Positions 1 through 6,700 of a stretch of 9,382 bases of DNA are shown piece by piece. Numbering within the stretch: position 1 is the first letter of the stretch; every line of letters starts with the position of its first letter. The notes below the pieces were generated by a model, which did not search any database, was not told where the DNA came from, and saw only the letters and a program-made list of their open reading frames with translations. The stretch comes from an uncultured Gaiellaceae bacterium. GTDB lineage: Bacteria; Actinomycetota; Thermoleophilia; Gaiellales; Gaiellaceae. The position numbers and the translations under genes are program-made. Where the stretch lies: positions 1-9,382 of the forward strand of contig CATPAS010000357.1 of NCBI GenBank assembly GCA_955652075.1. Direction: 5' to 3'.

Positions 1-97
1 GGACGGCGCTGCGCGCGGAACGTACGCGGACGCAGCGCGCGCACCCGGCTTCGCCTGGTCTTAGCCTCCGGCCTTTGTGGTTGCTTGAGCCGGAGGT
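1..97. other. Non-coding, hairpin-rich segment downstream of the methyltransferase
   Basis: I see no credible gene here. Three inverted repeats are visible: GCGCTGCG at 6-13 with CGCAGCGC at 31-38; ACCCGGC at 43-49 with GCCTGGT at 53-59 (one mismatch, TTC loop); and CCTCCGGC at 65-72 with GCCGGAGG at 89-96 (8 bp, 16-nt loop). The last begins 1 bp after the methyltransferase stop codon and could mark the 3' end of its transcript. None is followed by a clear T tract on the minus strand, so they are not canonical intrinsic terminators. At this GC content some short hairpins are expected by chance. Confidence 0.5.
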
Positions 98-802
98 CTA
101 CTGGATGGCTCGCAGCAGCTTCCGGCCTAGCCGCTCCACGGGCTTCGGCAGGAGCTTGCGCTGCTTCTTTAGTGCGGTAGAGCTGAGCCAGAACGCCGTT
201 TTGACCCCGAGGACGTAGCGGTTGCGTGCGCGGTCGGTGAAGGAGTTCTGCTCCACTTTGCGAGCGACGGTCGTCGAGCCGACGACGAACCTGGCGTCCT
301 TGAAGCGGTTCGAGCGGTAGATCGCCTGCCCCACGACTCTGCGCGGCCCGGACGTCCAGGTCGTGTCGTGAAAGGCGACCCAGCCCCCCTCGACCACCTT
401 GGGGACCCACTTCTCAAAGTCCTCGAGCACGAGGTCGTACTCATGCGACCCGTCGACGAAAAGCAGCTCGACCGGCTTGTCGAAGTCGTCCGCGGCCGGC
501 TGTGAGAGCGAGGCGATCGGCCGGATGAGATCCGTGATGCCCGCACGGTCGACGTTCGCCTTGAAATCGCCGAAGCGATAGTCGGCATGCGGGTCGATCG
601 CATAGATGGGAACCGAGGCTCCCGCCAGCGAGCCGCGCCCGAGACAGATGGTCGACTTGCCTTTCCAGGAGCCGATCTCGACGATCACGCCCTTGCCTGT
701 ACACGCGCGCGCGAGATCGTAGAGCGCCTCACCTTCTTCGTCCGTCAGCCAGCCGGGAACCTCCGCAATGAGCGGCTTGACGTGCACGGTGAAGTCGTTC
801 AT
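98..802 (-). CDS. Class I SAM-dependent methyltransferase (Methyltransf_24-like)
   Basis: This 234-residue protein looks like a small Rossmann-fold methyltransferase that would move a methyl group from S-adenosylmethionine to an unknown acceptor. Visible motifs are the SAM-binding loop VEIGSWKGKS (residues 41-50), the acidic end of the second strand IDPH (69-72), FVDGSHEYD (115-123) and AFHD (143-146). This order is typical of the Methyltransf_24 group, which is often found near glycan or secondary-metabolite genes. The C-terminal 40 residues are strongly basic (LKKQRKLLPKPVERLGRKLL) and could be an amphipathic membrane- or nucleic-acid-contacting tail. The ATG at 802 is the only Met in the frame. 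An AGG lies 7 nt upstream, inside the loop of a 12-bp inverted repeat that also covers the ATG. It reads in the same direction as the upstream sugar operon but is separated from it by 184 bp, so a metabolic link is unproven. The substrate cannot be predicted. Confidence 0.85.
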   Translation of the reverse strand: MNDFTVHVKPLIAEVPGWLTDEEGEALYDLARACTGKGVIVEIGSWKGKSTICLGRGSLAGASVPIYAIDPHADYRFGDFKANVDRAGITDLIRPIASLSQPAADDFDKPVELLFVDGSHEYDLVLEDFEKWVPKVVEGGWVAFHDTTWTSGPRRVVGQAIYRSNRFKDARFVVGSTTVARKVEQNSFTDRARNRYVLGVKTAFWLSSTALKKQRKLLPKPVERLGRKLLRAIQ

Positions 803-826
803 GGGCCGACCTGTGGCCCATGAACG
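796..826 (-). repeat. 12-bp perfect inverted repeat over the methyltransferase start codon
   Basis: The arms CGTTCATGGGCC (796-807) and GGCCCATGAACG (815-826) are exact reverse complements around a 7-nt loop, GACCTGT. In the minus-strand transcript the methyltransferase AUG sits inside the 3' arm and the only Shine-Dalgarno-like AGG sits in the loop. If the hairpin forms in RNA it would hide the start codon while leaving the AGG exposed. As DNA it could equally be an operator for a dimeric regulator. There is no T tract on either side, so a terminator is unlikely. Confidence 0.75.
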
Positions 827-841
827 GTGGAAGGGGCGTAA

Positions 842-863
842 GGGGAAACCGGGAGGTTTCCCC
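842..863. repeat. 9-bp perfect hairpin with GGGAAAC core
   Basis: GGGGAAACC (842-850) pairs perfectly with GGTTTCCCC (855-863) around a GGGA loop; the stem extends by AA/TT if one extra C (864) is bulged out. On the plus strand it is followed by a pyrimidine-rich stretch with TTTT at 869-872. On the minus strand only TTA follows. It shares its core with the hairpin at 935-961. It may be a second, weak bidirectional terminator or part of a larger folded leader. Confidence 0.5.
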
Positions 864-872
864 CTTCCTTTT

Positions 873-913
873 CCTCAGCCCACGCGGCGATCCCAGCGGC
901 GCGGGGGCTGAGG
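873..913. repeat. 9-bp inverted repeat with inner stem and embedded direct repeat
   Basis: CCTCAGCCC (873-881) is the exact reverse complement of GGGCTGAGG (905-913). After one mismatch, an inner CGC (883-885) pairs with GCG (901-903). The 9-mer GGCGATCCC occurs at 886-894 in the loop and again at 912-920 overlapping the right arm, 26 bp apart. This is the middle of three stem-loops packed between opcA and the methyltransferase. Confidence 0.5.
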
Positions 914-934
914 CGATCCCTAAAGAAGGGAGCT

Positions 935-961
935 CGTGAGGGAAACATGGTTTCCCTCACG
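935..961 (-). terminator. Probable operon terminator hairpin after opcA
   Basis: CGTGAGGGAAAC (935-946) and GTTTCCCTCACG (950-961) form a perfect 12-bp stem with a 3-nt ATG loop, starting about 25 bp after the opcA stop codon. On the minus strand it is followed by AGCTCCCTTCTTTA, moderately T-rich rather than a clean T run. Its position and strength fit a rho-independent-type terminator for the six-gene operon. The weak tail means partial read-through into the methyltransferase is plausible. Confidence 0.5.
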
Positions 962-986
962 GGAGCGAGCCGAAGGCGAGCGACGT

Positions 987-1838
987 TCATGCCGCCGCGG
1001 AGCGTACGGCTTCTTCGTAGATCCGGTCGCGTTCGAACCGGTCGAGCTCCTCGGAAAGGAGGTCGGAGGGCGGCGGCGGATCGCCCGGAGGAAAAGGCGT
1101 GGGCTTGCCGTCGATCTCGACCGCCGAGAGGTGGTCGGCCGACTCGTGCTCGAGCTGGACCGGGCGAGCGAGTCGGGAGCGCAACCAGCCGGCGAGTAGC
1201 GCCGCCTGTGCGGCGGTGCCGGTGACGCGAATCCGCTCCACGTTCGCGATTCCGGGCCAGAGGGACGCCAGCTGCCGGCGCCAGCGGCTCGTCCGCGCCC
1301 AGGCGATGTCCGAGACGACGACGCGATCGAAGACGCCGGCGAGCTTCGCATACGAACCGGGAAGCTCCGGCCACTCGGTGCTGTCGACGATCAGGCGGTC
1401 GACGACATCCACGAGAGTCTCGAACGGGTCGCTCGCGAACGACGGCACGCCGCGCCAGCGCAGGAAGACGGGCAGATCCGGAAGGAACAGCGGCTGCACG
1501 ACACTCGCCGGCGCCGACGCGCGCCTGCCCCCGAGCCGGATCCGGATCGTCTCGGCACAGATCTGGCGGCCCTCGCCGGACGGGAAGAGCTCGACGTCGA
1601 CCTGCGCCTCGAGGCCGTCCTCTCGTTCGGGCTCGGGAACGAGGACGATCGTCCGCGAAGGGTGACGCTCTGCGAGCCCGGTCAGGACGTCTTCCGCCGC
1701 CTCCACCCACTCGGGGGGGACCCACGCAGTGTGCGTCATGACGCTCGTCCGCTGGGACGGGACGTCCGAGCCTGGCGCGATGCGCAGCGCGGCCACCTCG
1801 CGCTCGATGTCCCGGATCGACGCTAGCGCCGCCGCCAT
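987..1838 (-). CDS. opcA: Glucose-6-phosphate dehydrogenase assembly protein OpcA
   Basis: This 283-residue protein is the OpcA partner that, in cyanobacteria and actinobacteria, helps glucose-6-phosphate dehydrogenase reach or keep its active oligomer. Family features visible are the early TSVMTHTAWV strand (31-40), HPSRTIVL (59-66), the proline-rich LPDLPVFLRWRG segment (119-130), VDSTEW (151-156) and DIAWARTSRWRRQLA (177-191). It is the last gene of the operon, directly behind its partner zwf, and its ATG at 1838 lies inside zwf, giving a 16-bp overlap. The ribosome site is weak (a GGGCGGG run just before the ATG), so translational coupling to zwf is likely and would tie the amounts of the two proteins together. 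It has only one cysteine (C94). It is much shorter than cyanobacterial OpcA, in which paired cysteines confer thioredoxin control, so a redox role is unlikely here. Identity is supported by both motifs and context. Confidence 0.9.
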   Translation of the reverse strand: MAAALASIRDIEREVAALRIAPGSDVPSQRTSVMTHTAWVPPEWVEAAEDVLTGLAERHPSRTIVLVPEPEREDGLEAQVDVELFPSGEGRQICAETIRIRLGGRRASAPASVVQPLFLPDLPVFLRWRGVPSFASDPFETLVDVVDRLIVDSTEWPELPGSYAKLAGVFDRVVVSDIAWARTSRWRRQLASLWPGIANVERIRVTGTAAQAALLAGWLRSRLARPVQLEHESADHLSAVEIDGKPTPFPPGDPPPPSDLLSEELDRFERDRIYEEAVRSAAA

Positions 1839-3331
1839 GCCCGCCCGTCTCGTTCCATCAGCTCGTCGCCTGCGGTTGGTCCCCAGGTTCCTGCCGCGTA
1901 GTTCGGGAACGCCGGGCGGTCACGCGCCCACGCCGCCACGATCGCGTCGACGAGCGCCCACTGCTCCTGCACCTCGTCGATACGCGTGAACAGGGTCGCA
2001 TCGCCGAGCATCGCGTCGACGATCAGCCGCTCGTAGGCCTCCGGCAGGCCGGTCCGAAAGGCGCCGCCGTAGAGAAAGTCCATGTGCACCGTGCGGATCG
2101 TCATGCCCTGCCCGGGGACCTTGACGCCGATGGCCAGCGACACGCCTTCGTCGGGCTGGACGTGCACGATCAGGACGTTGGGCTTCAGCGGCTCGGCGGA
2201 GAGCTCCTCGAACGGCGGATGCGGCGCACGCTTGAACTGGATCGCGATCGTCGTCTCGCGGCGCGCAAGGCGCTTGCCGGTCCGGACGTAGAAGGGCGTG
2301 TCGGCCCAGCGCCAGTTGTCGACGTAGAGCTTCGCGGCCACGTACGTCTCGGTCATCGAGTTCGGGTCGACACCGGCCTCCTCGCGGTAGGCCGGAACCT
2401 CCTCGCCCTCGATGTAGCCGCGGCCGTACTGTCCGCGCACCACCGACTTCGGCCCGGGCGTGTGCATCGCACGCAGCACCTTCACCTTCTCGTTGCGCAC
2501 CGAGTCGGCGGTGAAGTCGATCGGAGGCTCCATCGCGGTGATCGCGACGAGCTGCAGCATGTGGTTCTGGAAGATGTCGCGGATCGCGCCCGCCTGCTCG
2601 TAGTACCCGGCCCGGGCTTCGATACCCATCGTCTCGGCGACGGTGATCTGGATGTGGTCGACGAACTGCCGATTCCAGATCGGCTCGAAGATGCCGTTCG
2701 CGAAGCGGAGGGCGAGCATGTTCTGCACGGTCTCTTTGCCGAGGTAGTGATCGATGCGGAAGACCTCGCGTTCCTCGAAGTACTCCTCGATCGCCTTCTG
2801 CAGCGAGAGCGCGGACGCGAGATCGTGGCCGAAAGGCTTCTCGATGATCAGCCTGACCCAGCCCTGCCCCGAACGACGCTTGCCGACCGCGCGAACGACG
2901 GTCTCGAAGACGGCCGGCGGCGTCGCGAGATAGTAAACGCGGTTCCCGCCCGTCTCGCGCTCCTTCTCCAGCTCGGTGAGCGTTTTGGAGAGCCGGTCCT
3001 CACGGTTCTCGTCGGCGAAGTCCAGCGCGACGTAGCGTATGCCACTCGCGAGCAGCTCCCAGACGTCTTCACGGAAGTCGTCGCGTGAAAACTGCTGGAC
3101 GGCCTCCTTCATCCGGTCCCTGAACTCGTCGTCCGTCTCCTCCGTGCGTGCGACGCCGACCACGGCGAAGTGCTCCGGTAGCAGGCGGCGGTACGCGAGC
3201 GAGTAGAGCGCCGGAAAGAGCTTGCGCTTGGTCAGGTCGCCGGACGCACCGAAGATGACGAGGATGCAGTCATCCGGCGCACGCCGGCTCTCCAGCCCTT
3301 CGAGCAGTGGATTTTCTTGTGCGACCGCCAC
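1823..3331 (-). CDS. zwf: Glucose-6-phosphate 1-dehydrogenase
   Basis: This 502-residue cytosolic enzyme oxidises glucose-6-phosphate to 6-phosphogluconolactone, the entry step of the oxidative pentose phosphate branch. The N-terminal nucleotide-binding motif is GASGDLTKRK (28-37). EKPFG (164-168) and the signature RIDHYLGKE (192-200) carry the substrate-binding Lys and His. QNHMLQL (255-261) supplies the histidine expected to act as the general base. Length matches the family (about 480-510). The start is a GTG, 2 bp after the gnd stop. A GAGG lies 13 nt upstream, rather far, and is directly abutted by a GCCGGC-CTTC-GCCGGC hairpin (3349-3364). The last 16 bp overlap opcA. NADP+ use is assumed from the family; I did not find a residue that settles it. 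Confidence 0.97.
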   Translation of the reverse strand: MAVAQENPLLEGLESRRAPDDCILVIFGASGDLTKRKLFPALYSLAYRRLLPEHFAVVGVARTEETDDEFRDRMKEAVQQFSRDDFREDVWELLASGIRYVALDFADENREDRLSKTLTELEKERETGGNRVYYLATPPAVFETVVRAVGKRRSGQGWVRLIIEKPFGHDLASALSLQKAIEEYFEEREVFRIDHYLGKETVQNMLALRFANGIFEPIWNRQFVDHIQITVAETMGIEARAGYYEQAGAIRDIFQNHMLQLVAITAMEPPIDFTADSVRNEKVKVLRAMHTPGPKSVVRGQYGRGYIEGEEVPAYREEAGVDPNSMTETYVAAKLYVDNWRWADTPFYVRTGKRLARRETTIAIQFKRAPHPPFEELSAEPLKPNVLIVHVQPDEGVSLAIGVKVPGQGMTIRTVHMDFLYGGAFRTGLPEAYERLIVDAMLGDATLFTRIDEVQEQWALVDAIVAAWARDRPAFPNYAAGTWGPTAGDELMERDGRAWRRR

Positions 3332-3333
3332 GG

Positions 3334-4236
3334 TTACCGCGGATCCTCGCCGGCCTTCGCCGGCTCCACGGCCTTGATTGCGTGACCGCCGAACTCGTTG
3401 CGCAGCGCAGCTGCGACCTTCGCGGAGAACTTGACGTCGTCGCGCGACGCGAAGCGCGCGAAGAGCGACGCCGCGATCACCGGCGCCGGCACGCTCTCGT
3501 TGATCGCCTCGTTGATCGTCCAGCGGCCCTCACCCGAGTCCTCGACGTAAGGAGCGATGTCGTCGAGCTTCGCCCCGTGCTTCTCGAATGCCGCGTGGAG
3601 AAGCTCGAGGAGCCAGGAGCGCACAACCGAGCCGTTGCGCCAGATGCCGGAGATCTCGAGCGCGTCGAGGTCGTACTCGGAGTGCTCCATGATCTCGAAA
3701 CCCTCGGCGTATGACTGCATCAGGCCGTACTCGATCCCGTTGTGCACCATCTTCACGAAGTGGCCGGCACCGGACGGGCCGACGTGGGCGTACCCCGCTT
3801 CCGGCGCGAGTGCGGTGAAGATCGGCTCGAGTCGCTTCACCGGCTCGTCGTCACCGCCGACCATGAGACAGAAGCCGACCTCGAGACCCCAGACACCACC
3901 GGACACGCCGGCGTCGACGAAGTGGATCCCGCGTTGCTTCGCTTCGATGTACCGCCGCTTCGAGTCGCGGAAGTTCGAGTTGCCCCCGTCGACGATCGTG
4001 TCGCCCTCGTCCGCGATCTCGAGCAGCTCGTGAAACGTGTCCTCGGTGATTTTTCCCGCGGGGATCATCATCCAGAACGGGCGCGGCGGATCCAGCTGCT
4101 CTTTGAGCTGCTGGAGCGAGTCGGCCGTCCGCGTAGCGACCTTGGGGTCGTACGTGTGCACTTCGTGGCCGTGCTCGACCAGGCGCTCCGTCATGCCGGA
4201 CCCCATCCGCCCGAGCCCGATCATCGCCAGTTGCAC
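3334..4236 (-). CDS. gnd: 6-phosphogluconate dehydrogenase, decarboxylating, short form
   Basis: This enzyme converts 6-phosphogluconate to ribulose-5-phosphate and CO2. At 300 residues it is the short form, against about 470 for the common NADP-linked Gnd. The Rossmann motif is GLGRMG (7-12), and the second strand ends in the acidic YDPK (D30 at the tip). NADP-specific homologues have an Asn-Arg-Ser/Thr motif there, so D30 suggests NAD+ preference. DAGVSGGVWGLEVG (108-121) forms the substrate site, and KMVHNGIEYG (162-171) contains the catalytic Lys162 and neighbouring His and Asn. EGRWT (236-240) belongs to the helical domain. The start is GTG at 4236, sharing one base with the pgi TAG stop, and has a strong GGAGGA site. 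It lies between pgi and zwf, which supports the assignment over a 3-hydroxyisobutyrate-type dehydrogenase. Confidence 0.93.
   Translation of the reverse strand: MQLAMIGLGRMGSGMTERLVEHGHEVHTYDPKVATRTADSLQQLKEQLDPPRPFWMMIPAGKITEDTFHELLEIADEGDTIVDGGNSNFRDSKRRYIEAKQRGIHFVDAGVSGGVWGLEVGFCLMVGGDDEPVKRLEPIFTALAPEAGYAHVGPSGAGHFVKMVHNGIEYGLMQSYAEGFEIMEHSEYDLDALEISGIWRNGSVVRSWLLELLHAAFEKHGAKLDDIAPYVEDSGEGRWTINEAINESVPAPVIAASLFARFASRDDVKFSAKVAAALRNEFGGHAIKAVEPAKAGEDPR
3349..3364 (-). repeat. 6-bp hairpin next to the zwf ribosome site
   Basis: GCCGGC at 3349-3354 and at 3359-3364 flank a CTTC loop, giving a compact GC-only stem in the last codons of gnd. It ends exactly where the GAGG ribosome site of zwf begins. 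In RNA it could influence zwf start-site access or slow the 5' edge of mRNA decay. The sequence also encodes Ala-Gly/Pro-Ala codons and may simply be coincidental. Confidence 0.4.
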
Positions 4237-5591
4237 TACAGATCCTCCAGTCTGACCCGCACGATTGGGCGCCCGCGTTCTCGCAGCGAGCGGTAGTCGC
4301 CCTCGGCCTGAGCTCGGATCAACCGGCCGAAGCCGAAGTCCTGGCCCGGAATCGGAATCTCCTCGCCGGTCTCGTCTACGACCTGAATGAAGAGGCCCGT
4401 CGGGGGACCGCCCTTGTGGAGCTGTCCCGTCGAGTGGAGGTAGCGCGGCCCCAGCCCGTGCGTGACGACACAGCCGGTCTCGTGTCCTCGCCCGATCACC
4501 GGCTGCAGCTCGCTTTCGCGCATGGGATCGATGAAGGCCTGGACCGCGATGTAGTGCGGCGGCTCGGCGCTCGCCAGCAACTCGTCGAGCGAGCCTTCGG
4601 GCTCGAGCCGCGGATCCTCGCCCGAGGCGAGCACCTCCTTCGTCTTGTCCTTCGCAGCCTGGACGTCCGGCTGATCGAACGGATTGATCTCCAGGATGGC
4701 GCCGGCAATAGCGACGGCGAACTCCCAGCGGAAGAACTCGGCGCCGATCTCGTCCGCTTCGCCAAGCTGGACGCCGGCGGCCTGGCGGTCAGGTCCCTCC
4801 GGGCTCTCACCCGGCGCCGGCACGAGCCCTTTCCCCTGCTTGCCCGTCGACTCGGCGATCAACTGCTCGGCCCAGAGCCCAAAACGTCCTTCCGTCTCTT
4901 CGATGCAAACCTTGTCCCGACCTTCGCGCCAGCCCTCGCCGAGCTGGAGGCCCAGCTCGAGACCCGGGTTGGCATCGCCGCGGCAAGCCTCGGCCATGCG
5001 CTCGCCGTTCGCGAGCACACGCTCGACGTCGATCCCCATCAGCGCCGCCGGCACGATGCCGAACGCCGACAGCGCCGAGTAGCGGCCGCCGATCGTCGGC
5101 TCACCTGCGAACACGTGCATGTTGCGCGTGTTCGCCAACCGTTCGAGTGCGGAGCCGGGATCAGTGACTGCGGCAAACTGCTCGCCGTTGGCGCCGGTCT
5201 TCGCCCAGAAGTACTCGAAGTGCGACAGCGTCTCGAGCGTCGTGCCTGACTTCGAGGAGACGATGAACATCGTCTTGCTCAGGTCCAGAGACTTCTCCGC
5301 GTGCCGGATCATTGCCGGATGCGTTGTGTCGAGGACGTGCAGCTGCTTCGCTCCAAACGTCCGCTTCAGCACCTCCGGCGCGAGCGAGGAGCCGCCCATG
5401 CCGAGCAGGACGAATGTCTCGAACTTCTTGCGCGCCTTCTCCGCGAACTCGGCAATCTCGCCGGCGCGCTCCCGCATCCGCTTCGGCTCGTCGAGCCACC
5501 CGAGCCATTTGTCCTCGTCCGCACCGGTCCAGACCTTGGTGTCCCGTGCCCAGATCCGCTCGACGAGCTTCTGCCGGGTCGCGACTGTCAT
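4236..5591 (-). CDS. pgi: Glucose-6-phosphate isomerase
   Basis: This 451-residue enzyme interconverts glucose-6-phosphate and fructose-6-phosphate. In this operon it would let Tkt/Tal products re-enter the oxidative branch. The phosphate-binding SKSGTTLET (113-121) and LLGMGGSSLAPEV (62-74) mark the two SIS subdomains. GGRYSALSAFGIVP (168-181), EGRFGLWAEQ (234-243), NPFDQPDVQAAK (303-314) and HSTGQLHKGG (386-395) are the conserved active-site segments. The shape resembles the isomerase half of the fused transaldolase-isomerase proteins of some bacteria. The ATG at 5591 overlaps the tal TGA as ATGA, with no Shine-Dalgarno, which indicates translational coupling. The reading frame stays open upstream, but that part is tal read in another frame, so the ATG at 5591 is the best start. 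Confidence 0.95.
   Translation of the reverse strand: MTVATRQKLVERIWARDTKVWTGADEDKWLGWLDEPKRMRERAGEIAEFAEKARKKFETFVLLGMGGSSLAPEVLKRTFGAKQLHVLDTTHPAMIRHAEKSLDLSKTMFIVSSKSGTTLETLSHFEYFWAKTGANGEQFAAVTDPGSALERLANTRNMHVFAGEPTIGGRYSALSAFGIVPAALMGIDVERVLANGERMAEACRGDANPGLELGLQLGEGWREGRDKVCIEETEGRFGLWAEQLIAESTGKQGKGLVPAPGESPEGPDRQAAGVQLGEADEIGAEFFRWEFAVAIAGAILEINPFDQPDVQAAKDKTKEVLASGEDPRLEPEGSLDELLASAEPPHYIAVQAFIDPMRESELQPVIGRGHETGCVVTHGLGPRYLHSTGQLHKGGPPTGLFIQVVDETGEEIPIPGQDFGFGRLIRAQAEGDYRSLRERGRPIVRVRLEDL
4243..4248 (-). promoter_or_regulatory. Strong ribosome binding site for gnd
   Basis: GGAGGA on the minus strand, 6 nt before the GTG of gnd and inside the last codons of pgi. It is the strongest Shine-Dalgarno in the operon and decides the GTG at 4236 as the start. 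Confidence 0.75.
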
Positions 5592-6700
5592 GCGCGCACG
5601 AGCTGGCCGTGCTTCGCGTGGATTCCAGCCAACAGCTCCCGGAAGGAATCGGTGAACTTCTGCACACCCTCGCGCTCGAGCGTGTCGGTGACGTCGTCGT
5701 ACTCGATGCCCGCCGCCGCGAGATCCTCGAGCAGCTTGTGCGCAGCATCGACCTCCTTCGTCAGGGTCAGCTCGACCTTGCCGTGGTCCTGGAATGCGCG
5801 AATCGTCTCCTCCGGCATCGTGTTCACCGTCTCGGGGCCGATCAGCTCCTCGACGTACATGACGTCCCGGTAGTCGGGATTCTTCGTAGACGTCGACGCC
5901 CATAGGCAGCGTTGCTTGGTCGCGCCCTTGGCCTCGAGAGCTTCCCAGCGCGGCCCGGCGAAGACCGCGAGGTAGTTCTGGTACGCGAGCTTCGCGTTCG
6001 CAATGCCGAGCTTGCCCTTGAGCTTCGTCGCGTCGCCTCCGATCTCGTCGAGCCGCCTGTCGGTCTCCGTGTCCACGCGCGAGACGAAGAAGCTCGCAAC
6101 CGAGTGCACCTGCCCGGGGTCGCCCCCTCCCTCGACTAGACGCTCGAGGCCGCGGATGTAGGCCTCCATGACTTCCTTGTGGCGCCCCAGCGAGAAGATG
6201 AGTGTGACGTTGATGCTCTTCCCCGAAGCGATCATCTCCTCGATCGCACCGACGCCCGGCTCGGTCGCCGGAATCTTCACGTAGAGGTTCGGCTTGTCGA
6301 TCCAGTCGTGGAGCCGGCGCGCCTCGGCGATTGTGCCGTCGCGGTCGTAGGCAAGCGTCGGGTCGACTTCCCACGAGACATAGCCGTCGAGGCCCTTGCC
6401 CTCGTCCCAGACCTTACGCAGCAGGTCGCAAGCGTCGGAGATGTCGCGGGACGTGAGCTGCAGGAAGATCTCCTTCGGATCCTCCTGGCCCGACTCGAGG
6501 ATCTCGCGGAGCTGGTCGTCGTAGGCGTCAGCCTCGGCGATCGCCTTCTGAAAGATCGTCGGATTGGACGTGACGCCGACGACAGCGTCCTCCTCCATCA
6601 TCCTCGCGAGCTTGCCGCTCTGCAGCATCTGCCGCGAGAGGTAGTCGATCCAGACGCTCTGGCCGAGCGCGGACAGCTTGTGCAGGTTCGAGTCAGGCAT
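5588..6700 (-). CDS. tal: Transaldolase
   Basis: This 370-residue enzyme transfers a dihydroxyacetone unit from sedoheptulose-7-phosphate to glyceraldehyde-3-phosphate in the non-oxidative pentose phosphate branch. WIDYLSR (17-23), VGVTSNPTIF (41-50) and the Schiff-base lysine K142 in NLYVKIPAT (138-146) identify it. ASTSTKNPDYRDVMYVEEL (268-286) followed by GPETVNTMPE (288-297) is typical of the longer actinobacterial/cyanobacterial subfamily rather than the roughly 220-residue TalC type. I choose the ATG at 6700 because AAAGGAA lies 8 nt upstream. A TTG six codons earlier (6718) would lie right beside that site and is less likely. The start overlaps the end of rpiB by 8 bp (ATGCCTGA), and the stop overlaps pgi as ATGA. 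Confidence 0.96.
   Translation of the reverse strand: MPDSNLHKLSALGQSVWIDYLSRQMLQSGKLARMMEEDAVVGVTSNPTIFQKAIAEADAYDDQLREILESGQEDPKEIFLQLTSRDISDACDLLRKVWDEGKGLDGYVSWEVDPTLAYDRDGTIAEARRLHDWIDKPNLYVKIPATEPGVGAIEEMIASGKSINVTLIFSLGRHKEVMEAYIRGLERLVEGGGDPGQVHSVASFFVSRVDTETDRRLDEIGGDATKLKGKLGIANAKLAYQNYLAVFAGPRWEALEAKGATKQRCLWASTSTKNPDYRDVMYVEELIGPETVNTMPEETIRAFQDHGKVELTLTKEVDAAHKLLEDLAAAGIEYDDVTDTLEREGVQKFTDSFRELLAGIHAKHGQLVRA

Noticed and set aside
799..1725. A 308-codon minus-strand frame covering opcA and the intergenic gap
   Set aside because: Out of frame with opcA, Arg/Pro/Ala-rich, and no family resemblance. The short part in the gap (from the ATG at 948, about 49 codons) begins in the loop of a hairpin and has no ribosome site.
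2084..3088. A 334-codon open frame on the plus strand opposite zwf
   Set aside because: Low-complexity Arg/Leu/Asp-rich translation, fully inside a well-supported zwf; an antisense shadow.
4236..6374. A continuous 712-codon frame that could suggest a fused N-terminal domain on Pgi
   Set aside because: The part upstream of 5591 is tal read in another frame. It has no domain of its own, while tal is intact in its own frame and ends in an ATGA overlap.
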